Notes: generated by a model from the sequence alone, not told the origin. DNA of 9,773 bases from an uncultured Collinsella sp. (GCA_937982065.1 CALJMO010000049.1:1-9773), one strand, 5' to 3'; positions 1 through 6,123 are shown, numbered from the stretch's first letter. Made by a program: numbers and translations.

Positions 1-49
1 CGGGATTGGTCAAAATAGTTTGACTATTAGCGGCTAAAATCGCCCGGCG

Positions 50-1012
50 CTAACACATGCGCTCCGCATCTTGGTCAAGTACCGCGCCTGACCCATGGAT
101 GACCTCACCTTGGATTTCGATAATTGCTGCCTTCATTAGGATTGGGTTTACAATCACGATGTCACCGTAGCAAACCTTTTGACCTGCGATGCTTTGGGCT
201 TCCTCGGATAGAGGGGTTAAATCGTTGAGGTATACGTATCTGAATCCTGAACCACCTAGACGTCGAGAACGACTTAGAAGCAGGACCCCCGCGACCTCGA
301 GTGGAGATGCAGCAATGCCGATAACCTGCTGAGCGGCATCATAAAACTGCTTTCCCCACATTTGACTTTTGACCTTTTCGGCGAATCGATGCAAGTCGCT
401 CAGTTCGATGAGTGGCTTTCTCATCCAAAGCGAAGTACCTTTGAGTTTCGTAACCTCTCTTCCATCCTCGCGATTGTTCGTTTGGCCTTCATTTACTGGG
501 ACCTTTACGGTTGTGCGGGCATAAACTCGTTTCCAAGGAATCTCGTCTTCGCCTTCTCCAAGTTCGAACAGATCCTGCGTGCTGGAATTGCGATTCTCCT
601 CTACCGCCATTTTTAGCTGCATTTCGGCAGCGGAAGCCGGCTCGAAAACAGAAAACCAGCCGCAAAGTTCATACATAGCCAGTACGAGATCTATTTGGGA
701 CACAAAGCGCGTCATAGTAAATAACGTGTTAAGCGGATTGGTGACACTAAAGCCTAAATGAGTGTCGATTGTTGCGCTGGCTTCCGATGCCCCTTCCCAG
801 CGAATAGTGGTGCGCAATCCCGAGTGGTGATTACAACAACCTGACGAAGCTACAGCGATAATCGGGGTTTTGAGGACGTCGACTACAAAGGGCGATTGGG
901 ATAGAGCTCGCCAGCCGTCTTCGGAGTTGGGTAGGCGCGGGTAGAGATCGCGTACCTGCGGCGGGCAGCGCCAGTAGCGGAATGCGGTGTTTGCACAGAC
1001 GATTTCGTCCAT
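50..1012 (-). CDS. AbiEi-like protein with Vsr/DUF559-type C-terminal nuclease domain, probably truncated
   Basis: The protein is 320 residues. I place the start at the ATG at 1012 because AGGGGAG lies about 5 nt upstream; a longer frame to 1120 has no such site. The N-terminal half (residues 1-125, opening with MDEIVCANTAFRYWR and ending near YELCGWFS) resembles the AbiEi-like wing and sensor region common in Coriobacteriia. The C-terminal half has SPLE (236-239), then D284 followed by IIEIQGE (297-303), which fits a PD-(D/E)xK nuclease of the Vsr/DUF559 kind. Such proteins are annotated as type IV antitoxin or endonuclease-domain proteins, and the true substrate is unknown. The frame stops at a TAG directly after DAERMC, where relatives carry about 40 more residues. 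It stays open for the 16 codons beyond that stop to the window edge, so an amber mutation is likely. No partner toxin is visible. Confidence 0.72.
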   Translation of the reverse strand: MDEIVCANTAFRYWRCPPQVRDLYPRLPNSEDGWRALSQSPFVVDVLKTPIIAVASSGCCNHHSGLRTTIRWEGASEASATIDTHLGFSVTNPLNTLFTMTRFVSQIDLVLAMYELCGWFSVFEPASAAEMQLKMAVEENRNSSTQDLFELGEGEDEIPWKRVYARTTVKVPVNEGQTNNREDGREVTKLKGTSLWMRKPLIELSDLHRFAEKVKSQMWGKQFYDAAQQVIGIAASPLEVAGVLLLSRSRRLGGSGFRYVYLNDLTPLSEEAQSIAGQKVCYGDIVIVNPILMKAAIIEIQGEVIHGSGAVLDQDAERMC

Positions 1013-1063
1013 TTGTGCTCCCCTGGTTTCGGCCGTAGGCCGTGCGGATTGCGGGCATGGCCG

Positions 1064-1091
1064 ATTATCTACTGGGACATCATGCGGGTAA
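1064..1091 (-). promoter_or_regulatory. possible promoter of the AbiEi-like gene
   Basis: On the minus strand TTACCC (1086-1091) and GATAAT (1064-1069) are separated by 16 nt, about 51 nt upstream of the chosen ATG. The -10 matches consensus at 5 of 6 positions, but the -35 is weak. A small hairpin, CGGCC-gta-GGCCG (1030-1042), lies in the predicted leader just before the Shine-Dalgarno site. Confidence 0.3.
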
Positions 1092-1312
1092 GTACCGGAA
1101 GCAAACCATATGCTGACCAAAAGCTTGACGAGTTCCGTCGAAAGACCGTCATGATCTATAAATCCGCTGGTAGGCGTTCTGGGGCCGTGGTCCCTGTCTC
1201 CACAATTGCGCGCGGATCACATGGGGAATTCAATGAAAATACGCATGCGTTTTATGCAAAACGTGCAATGACGTCGGTAAAAAGGTGCGATAAAAAATGA
1301 CGCCTTATACGA
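1092..1312. other. gene-free stretch between the AbiEi-like gene and the tRNA
   Basis: I see no convincing gene here. Frames on both strands are short and lack ribosome binding sites and family resemblance. The stretch is AT-richer than its surroundings towards 1230-1300 and contains a perfect 10-bp palindrome, ACGCATGCGT, at 1241-1250. Its position between a tRNA 3' end and a defence-type gene fits decayed island DNA. Confidence 0.4.
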
Positions 1313-1357
1313 CTACGATTCGATTTTGGTGTCAGTTTTGGTGTCGCCCTTGGTTTC
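1313..1357 (-). pseudogene. possible remnant of an integrase C-terminal tail
   Basis: The minus strand reads ETKGDTKTDTKIES followed by TAG, ending at 1313. The repeated DTK motif resembles the basic, repetitive C-terminal tails of some Gram-positive tyrosine recombinases (integrases). No recombinase catalytic domain remains: upstream in this frame there are only the tRNA terminator and the tRNA itself. It lies directly beyond the 3' end of tRNA-Val, where such elements integrate. The match is short and could be chance. Confidence 0.3.
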
Positions 1358-1394
1358 AAAAAGAAAAAAGGCCAGAGGCTTAATACCTCTGACC
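1358..1394 (-). terminator. Rho-independent terminator of tRNA-Val
   Basis: On the minus strand a 9-bp stem (1386-1394 with 1370-1378, one G-U pair) closes a 7-nt loop. It is followed by TTTTTTCTTTTT. It begins 12 nt after the CCA end of the tRNA. Confidence 0.85.
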
Positions 1395-1405
1395 TGCGCT
1401 TTTGA

Positions 1406-1480
1406 TGGTGGGCGATACAAGATTCGAACTTGTGACCCCATCCGTGTGAAGGATATGCTCTACCCCTGAGCCAATCGCCC
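1406..1480 (-). tRNA. tRNA-Val (anticodon CAC), CCA encoded
   Basis: The minus strand folds into a complete cloverleaf of 75 nt including CCA. The acceptor stem GGGCGAT pairs with ATCGCCC, and the D arm is GCTC-AGGGGTA-GAGC. The anticodon stem TATCC/GGATG (one T-G pair) carries loop TTCACAC, giving anticodon CAC at 1446-1448, which reads the valine codon GUG. The T arm is ACAAG-TTCGAAT-CTTGT, followed by discriminator A and CCA. It is a single tRNA with its own promoter and terminator. The 3' end of such genes is a common attachment site for islands, and the DNA beyond it (below 1406) looks decayed. Confidence 0.96.
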
Positions 1481-1500
1481 GTCGCCTTTCGGCAAAAGAG

Positions 1501-1530
1501 ATACTATCATAGCCGCGCGTGGTTTACCAA
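1501..1530 (-). promoter_or_regulatory. promoter of tRNA-Val
   Basis: On the minus strand TTGGTA (1525-1530) and TAGTAT (1501-1506) are 18 nt apart. The -10 ends 20 nt before the tRNA 5' end, which leaves a short leader to be trimmed by RNase P. Confidence 0.6.
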
Positions 1531-1618
1531 GAACTTTTTGCCCTCGATTTTAAATTCGTGGGTGCCAGTCAAGCAAAAGCGACAAAAGCAATCGGCAAAC
1601 CCGCAGCTAAACCAGCAT

Positions 1619-2407
1619 TTATCGCTTAATCCACGAAGTCTCGGGGCGGCAAATGAGTCGCGCGTTGTTGTAGGCCATATCGAGCGTGAGGCAGGTGCGC
1701 GCGGCGTAAAAGCCGTCCTCGCGCTGGATGGTCAGCGCCAGCTCGGGCTTGTCGCCAGTCAGGCACAGCGGCAAGAGCAGCTGGATCCGGCCGCCATAGA
1801 ACTGCGGTACCGCGAGCGTGTAGTTGGCTGCTGCGCGACGGGCGGCCTCGACGACGGCGCCCTCAAAGGCGCGGCGCAGCAGCAGCGAGTTGCCCTCCTC
1901 CATCAGGCTGGCAGGGATGCGAGTCAGGTTCTCCTCGTCGCCCAGAATGTGGTCGATGTTGGAGCGGATGGGCAGGCGGTAGTCAAAGACCAGCTCGGAA
2001 GGGTCCTCGGCAAAGCGCACGCGGCATGGCAGGTACTCAAACGAGACCAGCATGGGGTCGCTTTCCTTAAAGAAGCCCTTCAAAAACCAGCGCTGGCGCG
2101 CGGCGGGCTTGGTGTTGGGCTCAAACAGGCCGTAGATGGTCTCGTAGCGGCGCGTGTACAGGCCGGTGTTGAATAGGCAGCGGTCGTCTTCGAACACCAG
2201 CGGCAGGTTGGACGGGGCGGTCTGGTCCACGTCGCGCTCGGTCAAAAACACCGCGCGGCTAAACGAAAACGACAGGTAGTTTTTGAGGATGCGGTTGCCG
2301 GGACCCCAGTCCTCGGGGTCGGCAAGGTCGGCCAGGCGGTCGTAGCAGGGCTCGGGGCAAAACGCAAAGTCGTACACATTGCTGCACAGGGTGCTGGGGA
2401 GTTCCAT
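1619..2407 (-). CDS. DUF3825 domain-containing protein
   Basis: This is a 262-residue protein. The whole length matches the DUF3825 pattern as I know it: NYLSFSFSR (43-51), FNTGLYT (79-85), a WFLKGF block (107-112), NYTLAVPQFYGGRIQLLLPLCL (195-216) and the C-terminal signature TLDMAYNNARLI (241-252). DUF3825 occurs alone or after other domains in bacteria, and its biochemical role is unknown to me. There is no signal peptide or membrane segment, so it is probably cytoplasmic. The ATG at 2407 is preferred, with GGA about 6 nt upstream. A TTG at 2422 would add five residues. It lies 101 nt downstream of the Doc toxin gene on the same strand and about 90 nt before the tRNA promoter, so it may be the last gene of the row or separately transcribed. 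I see no clear terminator after it. Confidence 0.88.
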   Translation of the reverse strand: MELPSTLCSNVYDFAFCPEPCYDRLADLADPEDWGPGNRILKNYLSFSFSRAVFLTERDVDQTAPSNLPLVFEDDRCLFNTGLYTRRYETIYGLFEPNTKPAARQRWFLKGFFKESDPMLVSFEYLPCRVRFAEDPSELVFDYRLPIRSNIDHILGDEENLTRIPASLMEEGNSLLLRRAFEGAVVEAARRAAANYTLAVPQFYGGRIQLLLPLCLTGDKPELALTIQREDGFYAARTCLTLDMAYNNARLICRPETSWIKR

Positions 2408-2508
2408 GTGGTGTCCAATCAATATAATGCCAGGCGTGCGGATGCTTAGATTCTATACGCGCGACGGGTCGCCCGTGCCCGCAACGCATCCGCAGCGCAG
2501 CTCTTCGA

Positions 2509-2967
2509 CTAGCTTGCGTTCGTTCGGCGACTGGAAACGAGGTCCTGGATCCAGGCGTAGTACTGGTTGTCTTTGGGCTCGGGGCTGTCGGACAGCACGG
2601 CCGGAGTGCCTACGAACCTTAAGACGGACAACGCAAAGACAAGGCTGGTGCGTTTGTTACCATCCTCAAAGATGTGGTCCTTGACCATATGCTCGGCCAC
2701 GTAGGTGACCTGGTCAAAGATGTCTGCGAAGCGATCTGCCGGCGATTGACCGAATATCGTACAGAATGCACCCGCAAGCACGGACTCGACGCGTCCAAGC
2801 TCAAGCGCGGCCCGGCCACCTGTGGCGTCGGTTGTATAGCAGCGCCCGACCGTCATCAGCGTGCTGTGTAAGCGCATCACGGCCGCGGCCATAGCTTCGA
2901 GCGAACCGGCATCATCGAGCACGAGCGGCGCGAACGGATGAGCGCCCCGCTGCGTAGCCGCCATCAT
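2509..2967 (-). CDS. Fic/Doc family toxin (death-on-curing type)
   Basis: The 152-residue protein has the Fic/Doc catalytic motif HIFEDGNKR at residues 98-106. It is preceded by the expected helix pattern (RVESVLAGAF at 59-68 and FADIFDQVTYVAEHMVKDH at 80-98). Doc proteins normally read HxFxDANKR and phosphorylate EF-Tu, while AMPylating Fic proteins read HPFxxGNGR. This one is Doc-like with Gly in place of Ala at residue 103, so the exact transfer reaction is open. No (S/T)xxxE(G/N) inhibitory motif is visible in the protein. The ATG at 2967 overlaps the stop of the preceding gene as ATGA and has GGAG 5 nt upstream (2973-2976), which implies translational coupling with the upstream small gene as a toxin-antitoxin pair. 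Confidence 0.88.
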   Translation of the reverse strand: MMAATQRGAHPFAPLVLDDAGSLEAMAAAVMRLHSTLMTVGRCYTTDATGGRAALELGRVESVLAGAFCTIFGQSPADRFADIFDQVTYVAEHMVKDHIFEDGNKRTSLVFALSVLRFVGTPAVLSDSPEPKDNQYYAWIQDLVSSRRTNAS

Positions 2968-3185
2968 GAGTTCTCCAAGAGCCTGAGCGCGTTGGGCATT
3001 TCCGCAATAGTTGACCGAATGGCTTCGTCGATCAAGGCGATGTTGTCAAGATCATCGTGTAAAGTGCGGAGTGCTTTCGGCGCGATAGGGTCGGTTGCGT
3101 CTGCTTTACAGTTGTCAAAAGTCATGCTTTCAGGATAATTGCCGCAACAACTATCAGGGCATGTCGTTGCATTTAATGTTTTCAT
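2964..3185 (-). CDS. small protein, candidate antitoxin of the Doc toxin
   Basis: This 73-residue acidic protein is encoded directly upstream of, and overlapping (ATGA), the Fic/Doc toxin gene. AGGAGG lies 8 nt before the ATG at 3185; a GTG at 3188 is an equally placed alternative start. I do not recognise a family. It lacks a visible Phd/YefM-type DNA-binding N-terminus and lacks the Fic-inhibitory (S/T)xxxE(G/N) motif. Residues 1-20 contain three cysteines (CPDSCCGNY), and residues 38-73 are predicted helical and acidic (LHDDLDNIALIDEAI), which could be the toxin-binding part. The antitoxin role is inferred only from position, size and overlap. It could instead be a short accessory protein. 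Confidence 0.65.
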   Translation of the reverse strand: MKTLNATTCPDSCCGNYPESMTFDNCKADATDPIAPKALRTLHDDLDNIALIDEAIRSTIAEMPNALRLLENS

Positions 3186-3268
3186 CACGCCGTCCTCCTG
3201 CTAGCTAAATCCGAGCGTTTAACCCGGGCATTTCGACCATGCAACCTAAATTGATATTCTTGAGACAA

Positions 3269-3583
3269 TTAATCATCGCTGTCCAAACGTCTAGATGCCA
3301 GGTCGAATACCTTGCCCTTGTCCCTTGCACCTATTGCGATGATTTGAACTACTTCGACGTGCCCATCACGGATGCGATAAATTACGCGAATGCCATCAGT
3401 GCGAAACTTAAGTTCCCTACAACCTGCAAGAAGACCCGAAAGTGGCTTGCCAATTTCATCGGCTCGAAGTGCAAGACGCGCAATACCTTTGTCCACCATA
3501 GCGCGAACCGAGCCATCGAGTGACAGATACTCTTTCTCGGCAGTCTTATCGTAAAACTCAACCTTAAACCTAGCCACGTTCAC
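3269..3583 (-). CDS. RelE/ParE family toxin
   Basis: The 104-residue protein has the RelE/ParE-like core: the N-terminal strand RFKVEFY (5-11), a helical middle (KEYLSLDGSVRAMVDKGIARLAL) and the C-terminal sheet ELKFRTDGIRVIYRIRDGHVEVVQIIAIGARDK (57-89). The ending GARDKGKVFDLASRR is typical of the phage-derived Gp49/HigB-like and RelE toxins that cut mRNA on the ribosome. Length is normal for the family. The start is a GTG at 3583 that overlaps the upstream antitoxin stop (GTGA), so the two genes are translationally coupled. Whether it cleaves mRNA or, like ParE, blocks gyrase cannot be told from sequence alone; the conserved basic residues and the ARDKGK segment favour a RelE-type RNase. 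Confidence 0.9.
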   Translation of the reverse strand: MNVARFKVEFYDKTAEKEYLSLDGSVRAMVDKGIARLALRADEIGKPLSGLLAGCRELKFRTDGIRVIYRIRDGHVEVVQIIAIGARDKGKVFDLASRRLDSDD

Positions 3584-3948
3584 TCGAACAGCTCCTCGTC
3601 GGAAATGGGATCGGTCGACTCGGCTTCTAGCATGGCCTCGAACCTCTCACGTCCCACGGTATCGGAGAACGGGATGCCCTTTCGATTCGAGTCAGCGTCG
3701 CCCTGCGCGAGCCTTGCAGCGGCTATGGCGTGCAGGCGCTCCTCTCGGAGCTGTTCGAGTTCAACCGCCATCGCTTCGAACTCGTCGAAGCCGACGATAA
3801 CAGTATCGATGCCATCGTTCCTGTCTGAGACAAATTGCGGCTCCCTTCGAGCGCGACGTCTCGCTTCGCCAAAATTTTTGCTTGCCTGCGTCGAAGTCAG
3901 CACCTGTTCGCGTCCAAAAACGAGCTTCTTGTCTATCACGGCAACCAT
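3580..3948 (-). CDS. Phd/YefM-like antitoxin of the RelE/ParE toxin
   Basis: This 122-residue protein precedes and overlaps the RelE/ParE toxin gene by 4 nt. Residues 15-60 (QVLTSTQASKNFGEARR, then FVSDRNDGIDTVIVGFDEFEAM) match the Phd/YefM DNA-binding fold: a short helix that contacts the operator, followed by a VIVGFDEFEAM strand-helix. The C-terminal half (residues 61-122) is helical and very acidic near its end (AESTDPISDEELFE), as expected of a part that folds on the toxin. It is longer than typical Phd (about 75-90 residues). The ATG at 3948 follows a near-perfect AAAGGAGG at 5 nt. Transcription is from the promoter at 3982-4010, which palindromes overlap, so self-repression is likely. 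Confidence 0.85.
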   Translation of the reverse strand: MVAVIDKKLVFGREQVLTSTQASKNFGEARRRARREPQFVSDRNDGIDTVIVGFDEFEAMAVELEQLREERLHAIAAARLAQGDADSNRKGIPFSDTVGRERFEAMLEAESTDPISDEELFE

Positions 3949-3973
3949 AGCAACCTCCTTTATAATCTGTCTC

Positions 3974-4010
3974 TAATACGTATTATAGTCCCTCTTAAAT
4001 ACGTACTCAA
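3974..4010 (-). promoter_or_regulatory. promoter and operator of the Phd-RelE operon
   Basis: On the minus strand TTGAGT (4005-4010) and a perfect TATAAT (3982-3987) are exactly 17 nt apart, giving a start near 3975 and a leader of about 27 nt. A perfect 12-bp palindrome, TAATACGTATTA (3974-3985), overlaps the -10. A second TACGTA core (4000-4005) lies next to the -35, with centres 23 bp apart, about two helical turns. This fits autorepression by an antitoxin dimer pair. Confidence 0.8.
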
Positions 4011-4017
4011 AGGAAAG

Positions 4018-4728
4018 TTAAACAGCAATATTCCTAGTATTGATTTTTTTTGAAGAATAGGGTTTCGAGTCGTACTCCAGGGCGATCGGTTGCCAGACGA
4101 GGTCTTCGATGGCGCAGTTTAGGATGTTTGCGAGCGCCAATGCCGAGGAGACTGAGGCGCGGCGTAGGTCGAGCTGGTTCTGCTCGTAGAGTTGTATGGC
4201 GCGAAGTTTAACTCCCGATTGGGCGGCGAGCTGTTTTTGCGTTAGGCCGGCCGCCTTTCGTGCCGCTTTGAGGCCCTTTTTGTCTGCCTGGGCGTTGTTC
4301 CATTTATCGATGACAATCTGGGCGAATTTGTCTTCGGAGGCCTCGTGAAGCGGATGGTACGAGCCGATGATCCAATCGAGCGGGGCGACTTCAAGAAGGT
4401 CGCTAAAACACAAGCTGCACATCCATTGCGCATAGGCCAAAACCCAGCCCGCCCAATACTGAGGCGAAAGGTCGAACGGATAGGTCTCCCTGCATTCGAC
4501 GGGGCTTAGTCCCGCATGGGCGATAATATCGCGCGCGAGCTCGTCGCCCGACATGCCGCAGACGACGCGAGGCATACCACGCTCAAACTGTTTCATCTCA
4601 AAAGCGTTCGACAGGATCGCCGTCAACTCGGCTGGATTCAACCCTTGGTCACAGAGGGCAAAATCGACCGCCTCTCCCAGCGTTCTCATGGCATCCTCGA
4701 GATACATCTCACTGTAGGCGTGGGTCAT
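4018..4728 (-). CDS. XRE-family regulator with N-terminal extension, candidate antitoxin of the DUF3990 protein
   Basis: The protein is 236 residues. Residues 153-211 form a Cro/C1-type helix-turn-helix (LKAARKAAGLTQKQLAAQSG, then KLRAIQLYEQN and ALALANILNCAIEDLV). The first 150 residues are an unrecognised helical domain (LEDAMRTLGEAVDFALCDQG, then YWAGWVLAYAQWM) that may hold the toxin. Its start lies inside the end of the DUF3990 gene (20-nt overlap) with GAGGGG 10 nt upstream, so the two are co-translated. The order is toxin-like gene first, regulator second. The last 20 residues are Lys/Ser/Asn-rich and AT-rich in DNA, unlike the rest. The stop lies only 8 nt before the -35 of the Phd-RelE promoter with no terminator between, so read-through is possible. 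Confidence 0.87.
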   Translation of the reverse strand: MTHAYSEMYLEDAMRTLGEAVDFALCDQGLNPAELTAILSNAFEMKQFERGMPRVVCGMSGDELARDIIAHAGLSPVECRETYPFDLSPQYWAGWVLAYAQWMCSLCFSDLLEVAPLDWIIGSYHPLHEASEDKFAQIVIDKWNNAQADKKGLKAARKAAGLTQKQLAAQSGVKLRAIQLYEQNQLDLRRASVSSALALANILNCAIEDLVWQPIALEYDSKPYSSKKINTRNIAV

Positions 4729-5377
4729 TTTCTGTCATCCCCTCTCGAACGATATCGACGATACGAATTCCCTCAAACGGATTTTCGGCAAGTAGCTCCC
4801 GATACTGCGTCCTTTCCGCTACATCTCGCTCCTTGGCCAATGGACCATACAGAGCTTGTGGCGCACGTTCAAATCCAGCAAAACGAATGCTCTTAAACGC
4901 GCGCTCGCTTTTGAGCACAATCTGCTCTCCCAAGTTGCCGAGTTTCATCACTCGACCGAGCTGGTCAATGGTAATCGTATTGTTTACAAACGCCCTGGCA
5001 TAACTAAAGTATGAGTCATCCGCACGCCATCCTCTAATCACATCGCAAGCGTCGGTGTCGGGCAGAAAATAATCGTGGAGATATTCGCATGCCCCCACGG
5101 CGATGGCGGTGTCCTTGCGAAAAGAACGATGCTCAACGAGCAACGCTATCCAATGCAGAACTGAATAATGCGGCGATAGTAAGTCGAGCAACTTGAGGTC
5201 TGCCATATCGAGTTCGTATCGATTTGTAAAGCCATCAGCATCTCCCGAGCATGCCCATTCCTTTGCAAGGTCAAGGCTTTCCGTGCAATAGAACCCCTGC
5301 CCATAATCGTTATGGACTTTTCCCAGGCCAAACTGGGGAACCTCAACAATCTTCTGGGAACCATGCCACAGCTCCAT
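4709..5377 (-). CDS. DUF3990 protein, ADP-ribosyltransferase-like toxin candidate
   Basis: The 222-residue protein begins MELWHGSQ and continues with HNDYGQGFYCTESLDLAKEWA (residues 22-42). These match the first two blocks of DUF3990, a family in the ADP-ribosyltransferase clan. His5 and Tyr30 correspond to the H and Y of an H-Y-E type NAD-binding site, and the GEQIVLKSE segment (150-158) supplies a plausible third catalytic Glu or Gln. The start at 5377 has AGGAGG at 5 nt. The downstream overlapping XRE gene suggests a toxin-antitoxin or defence module in which this protein modifies a host or phage target. The target cannot be read from sequence. No signal peptide is present. A perfect inverted repeat ends 6 nt before the Shine-Dalgarno site. 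Confidence 0.85.
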   Translation of the reverse strand: MELWHGSQKIVEVPQFGLGKVHNDYGQGFYCTESLDLAKEWACSGDADGFTNRYELDMADLKLLDLLSPHYSVLHWIALLVEHRSFRKDTAIAVGACEYLHDYFLPDTDACDVIRGWRADDSYFSYARAFVNNTITIDQLGRVMKLGNLGEQIVLKSERAFKSIRFAGFERAPQALYGPLAKERDVAERTQYRELLAENPFEGIRIVDIVREGMTENDPRLQ

Positions 5378-5393
5378 GTGAGCCTCCTAACGG

Positions 5394-5438
5394 GTATCGC
5401 TCTAACGATAGTCTAACATACTATCGTTAGAGCGATAC
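5394..5438. promoter_or_regulatory. perfect 19-bp inverted repeat, probable operator of the DUF3990-XRE operon
   Basis: The arms 5394-5412 and 5420-5438 are exact reverse complements (GTATCGCTCTAACGATAGT on the left), with a 7-nt spacer, CTAACAT. No T-tract follows on either side, so a terminator is unlikely. TATGTT in the centre on the minus strand could serve as a -10, and the AGGAGG of the DUF3990 gene is at 5383-5388. As a DNA site it could bind the XRE protein. As RNA it would put a strong hairpin next to the ribosome site. I infer an operator. Confidence 0.7.
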
Positions 5439-5514
5439 TTGTACTGAAAGATCGAGAGGGCGAATGGAACCGATTCCAAGTTCATACCGGCTTCTAAGAA
5501 TGTCGAATCCGAAA

Positions 5515-5690
5515 GTATGCGGCAAATTCCAGACTTGTCGACCACGCCGGGATACGTCAAAGCCTCCACCTGCGGTTTTGTTGGGAAAAATCGGGTTGTG
5601 CTCGGGGTTTGCTTAATTTTCCCCGTACTTCCGAAATATAGGCATTTTGTCAGCGATTTGAGGTGCCTTCGAGCGCCATGTTGATGCTTC
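5515..5690. repeat. dispersed intergenic repeat, copy A
   Basis: The stretch begins GTATGCGGCAAA and ends near GCGCCATGTTG. Its 112-bp segment 5569-5680 aligns with 7034-7144 at about 84% identity by hand, with one 1-nt gap. The opening GTATGCGGCAAA also recurs at 6845. Open frames across it are rich in stops or implausible as proteins. It carries no transposase or terminal repeats that I can see, so I treat it as a non-coding dispersed element. Confidence 0.7.
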
Positions 5691-5987
5691 CGAGCCAAGA
5701 GCAATTGGTTAACGGACGAGTTAAGGCACACTATAGCTGCTATATCTTTAGAAATTAAAGCGGCGCATCCAAAGACACCCTCTTTCGAATCTTAACTAGA
5801 CAGGGGCCGTGATCGCAAGGCGACGCAACTTAACGGAATGAACGGTTTCCGAGGGTCATAACGCATTTTTTGGGGTATCGACTTTACCGGCCGCAACGGT
5901 TGCGGACGCTCGAATCGACATTCTTCGTACCGGAATTTGTACCAAGGCGAATTTCGCGGCTTCCGGAGACGCAACGCCACGAAACCG
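5691..5987. other. gene-free stretch
   Basis: I find no gene with a ribosome site or family resemblance. Two small hairpins are present: TATAGC-t-GCTATA (5732-5744) and CCGCAA-cgg-TTGCGG (5891-5905). Frames on both strands are Arg/Pro-rich, as expected of non-coding GC-rich DNA. Confidence 0.4.
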
Positions 5988-6123
5988 GCCCATCTACTAC
6001 GTTTAACCCCGACCAGCCGACCATATCCCGGATTTCGCAAAAACCGCAGGCCGTCTACCTGCGGTTTTATTATTAACGAAAACGGAATGGTCGGGGGATG
6101 CCGGCCAAACGTAGTAGATGGGC
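5988..6123. repeat. nested inverted repeat with central terminator-like hairpin
   Basis: The outer arms are perfect 17-bp reverse complements: GCCCATCTACTACGTTT at 5988-6004 and its complement at 6107-6123. Inside them a 9-bp pair, CCCCGACCA (6007-6015) and TGGTCGGGG (6088-6096), continues the pairing. At the centre is a perfect 11-bp hairpin (6040-6050 with 6058-6068, loop CCGTCTA). The whole 136-bp unit could fold as one long branched stem. It separates the DUF3990 side from the MntA side. Confidence 0.75.
6040..6068. terminator. bidirectional terminator-like hairpin
   Basis: The 11-bp stem AAAACCGCAGG/CCTGCGGTTTT has A's leading in and TTTTATTATT following on the plus strand. On the minus strand the stem is followed by TTTTTGCG. 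Plus-strand termination looks better supported. The minus-strand transcript from the MntA locus would meet it about 220 nt past the HepT remnant. Confidence 0.55.

Noticed and set aside
1538..2176. Long plus-strand open frame of 212 codons
   Set aside because: It is the antisense of the DUF3825 gene, whose family signature is unambiguous, and its Gln/Ala/Val-rich translation has no resemblance to a protein family.
3605..3976. Plus-strand open frame of 123 codons
   Set aside because: It is a Ser-rich shadow of the Phd-like antitoxin gene on the minus strand and has no ribosome site.
5394..5438. Inverted repeat read as a Rho-independent terminator
   Set aside because: No T-rich tract follows the stem on either strand, and it sits directly before a ribosome binding site.
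5402..5731. Minus-strand open frame of 109 codons starting GTG
   Set aside because: It runs through the dispersed repeat and the 19-bp inverted repeat, lacks a ribosome site, and its homologous stretch in the second repeat copy has stops and frame shifts.
5792..6040. Minus-strand open frame of 82 codons
   Set aside because: The Arg/Pro-rich translation overlaps the nested inverted repeat and has no start signal; it looks like GC-rich non-coding DNA.
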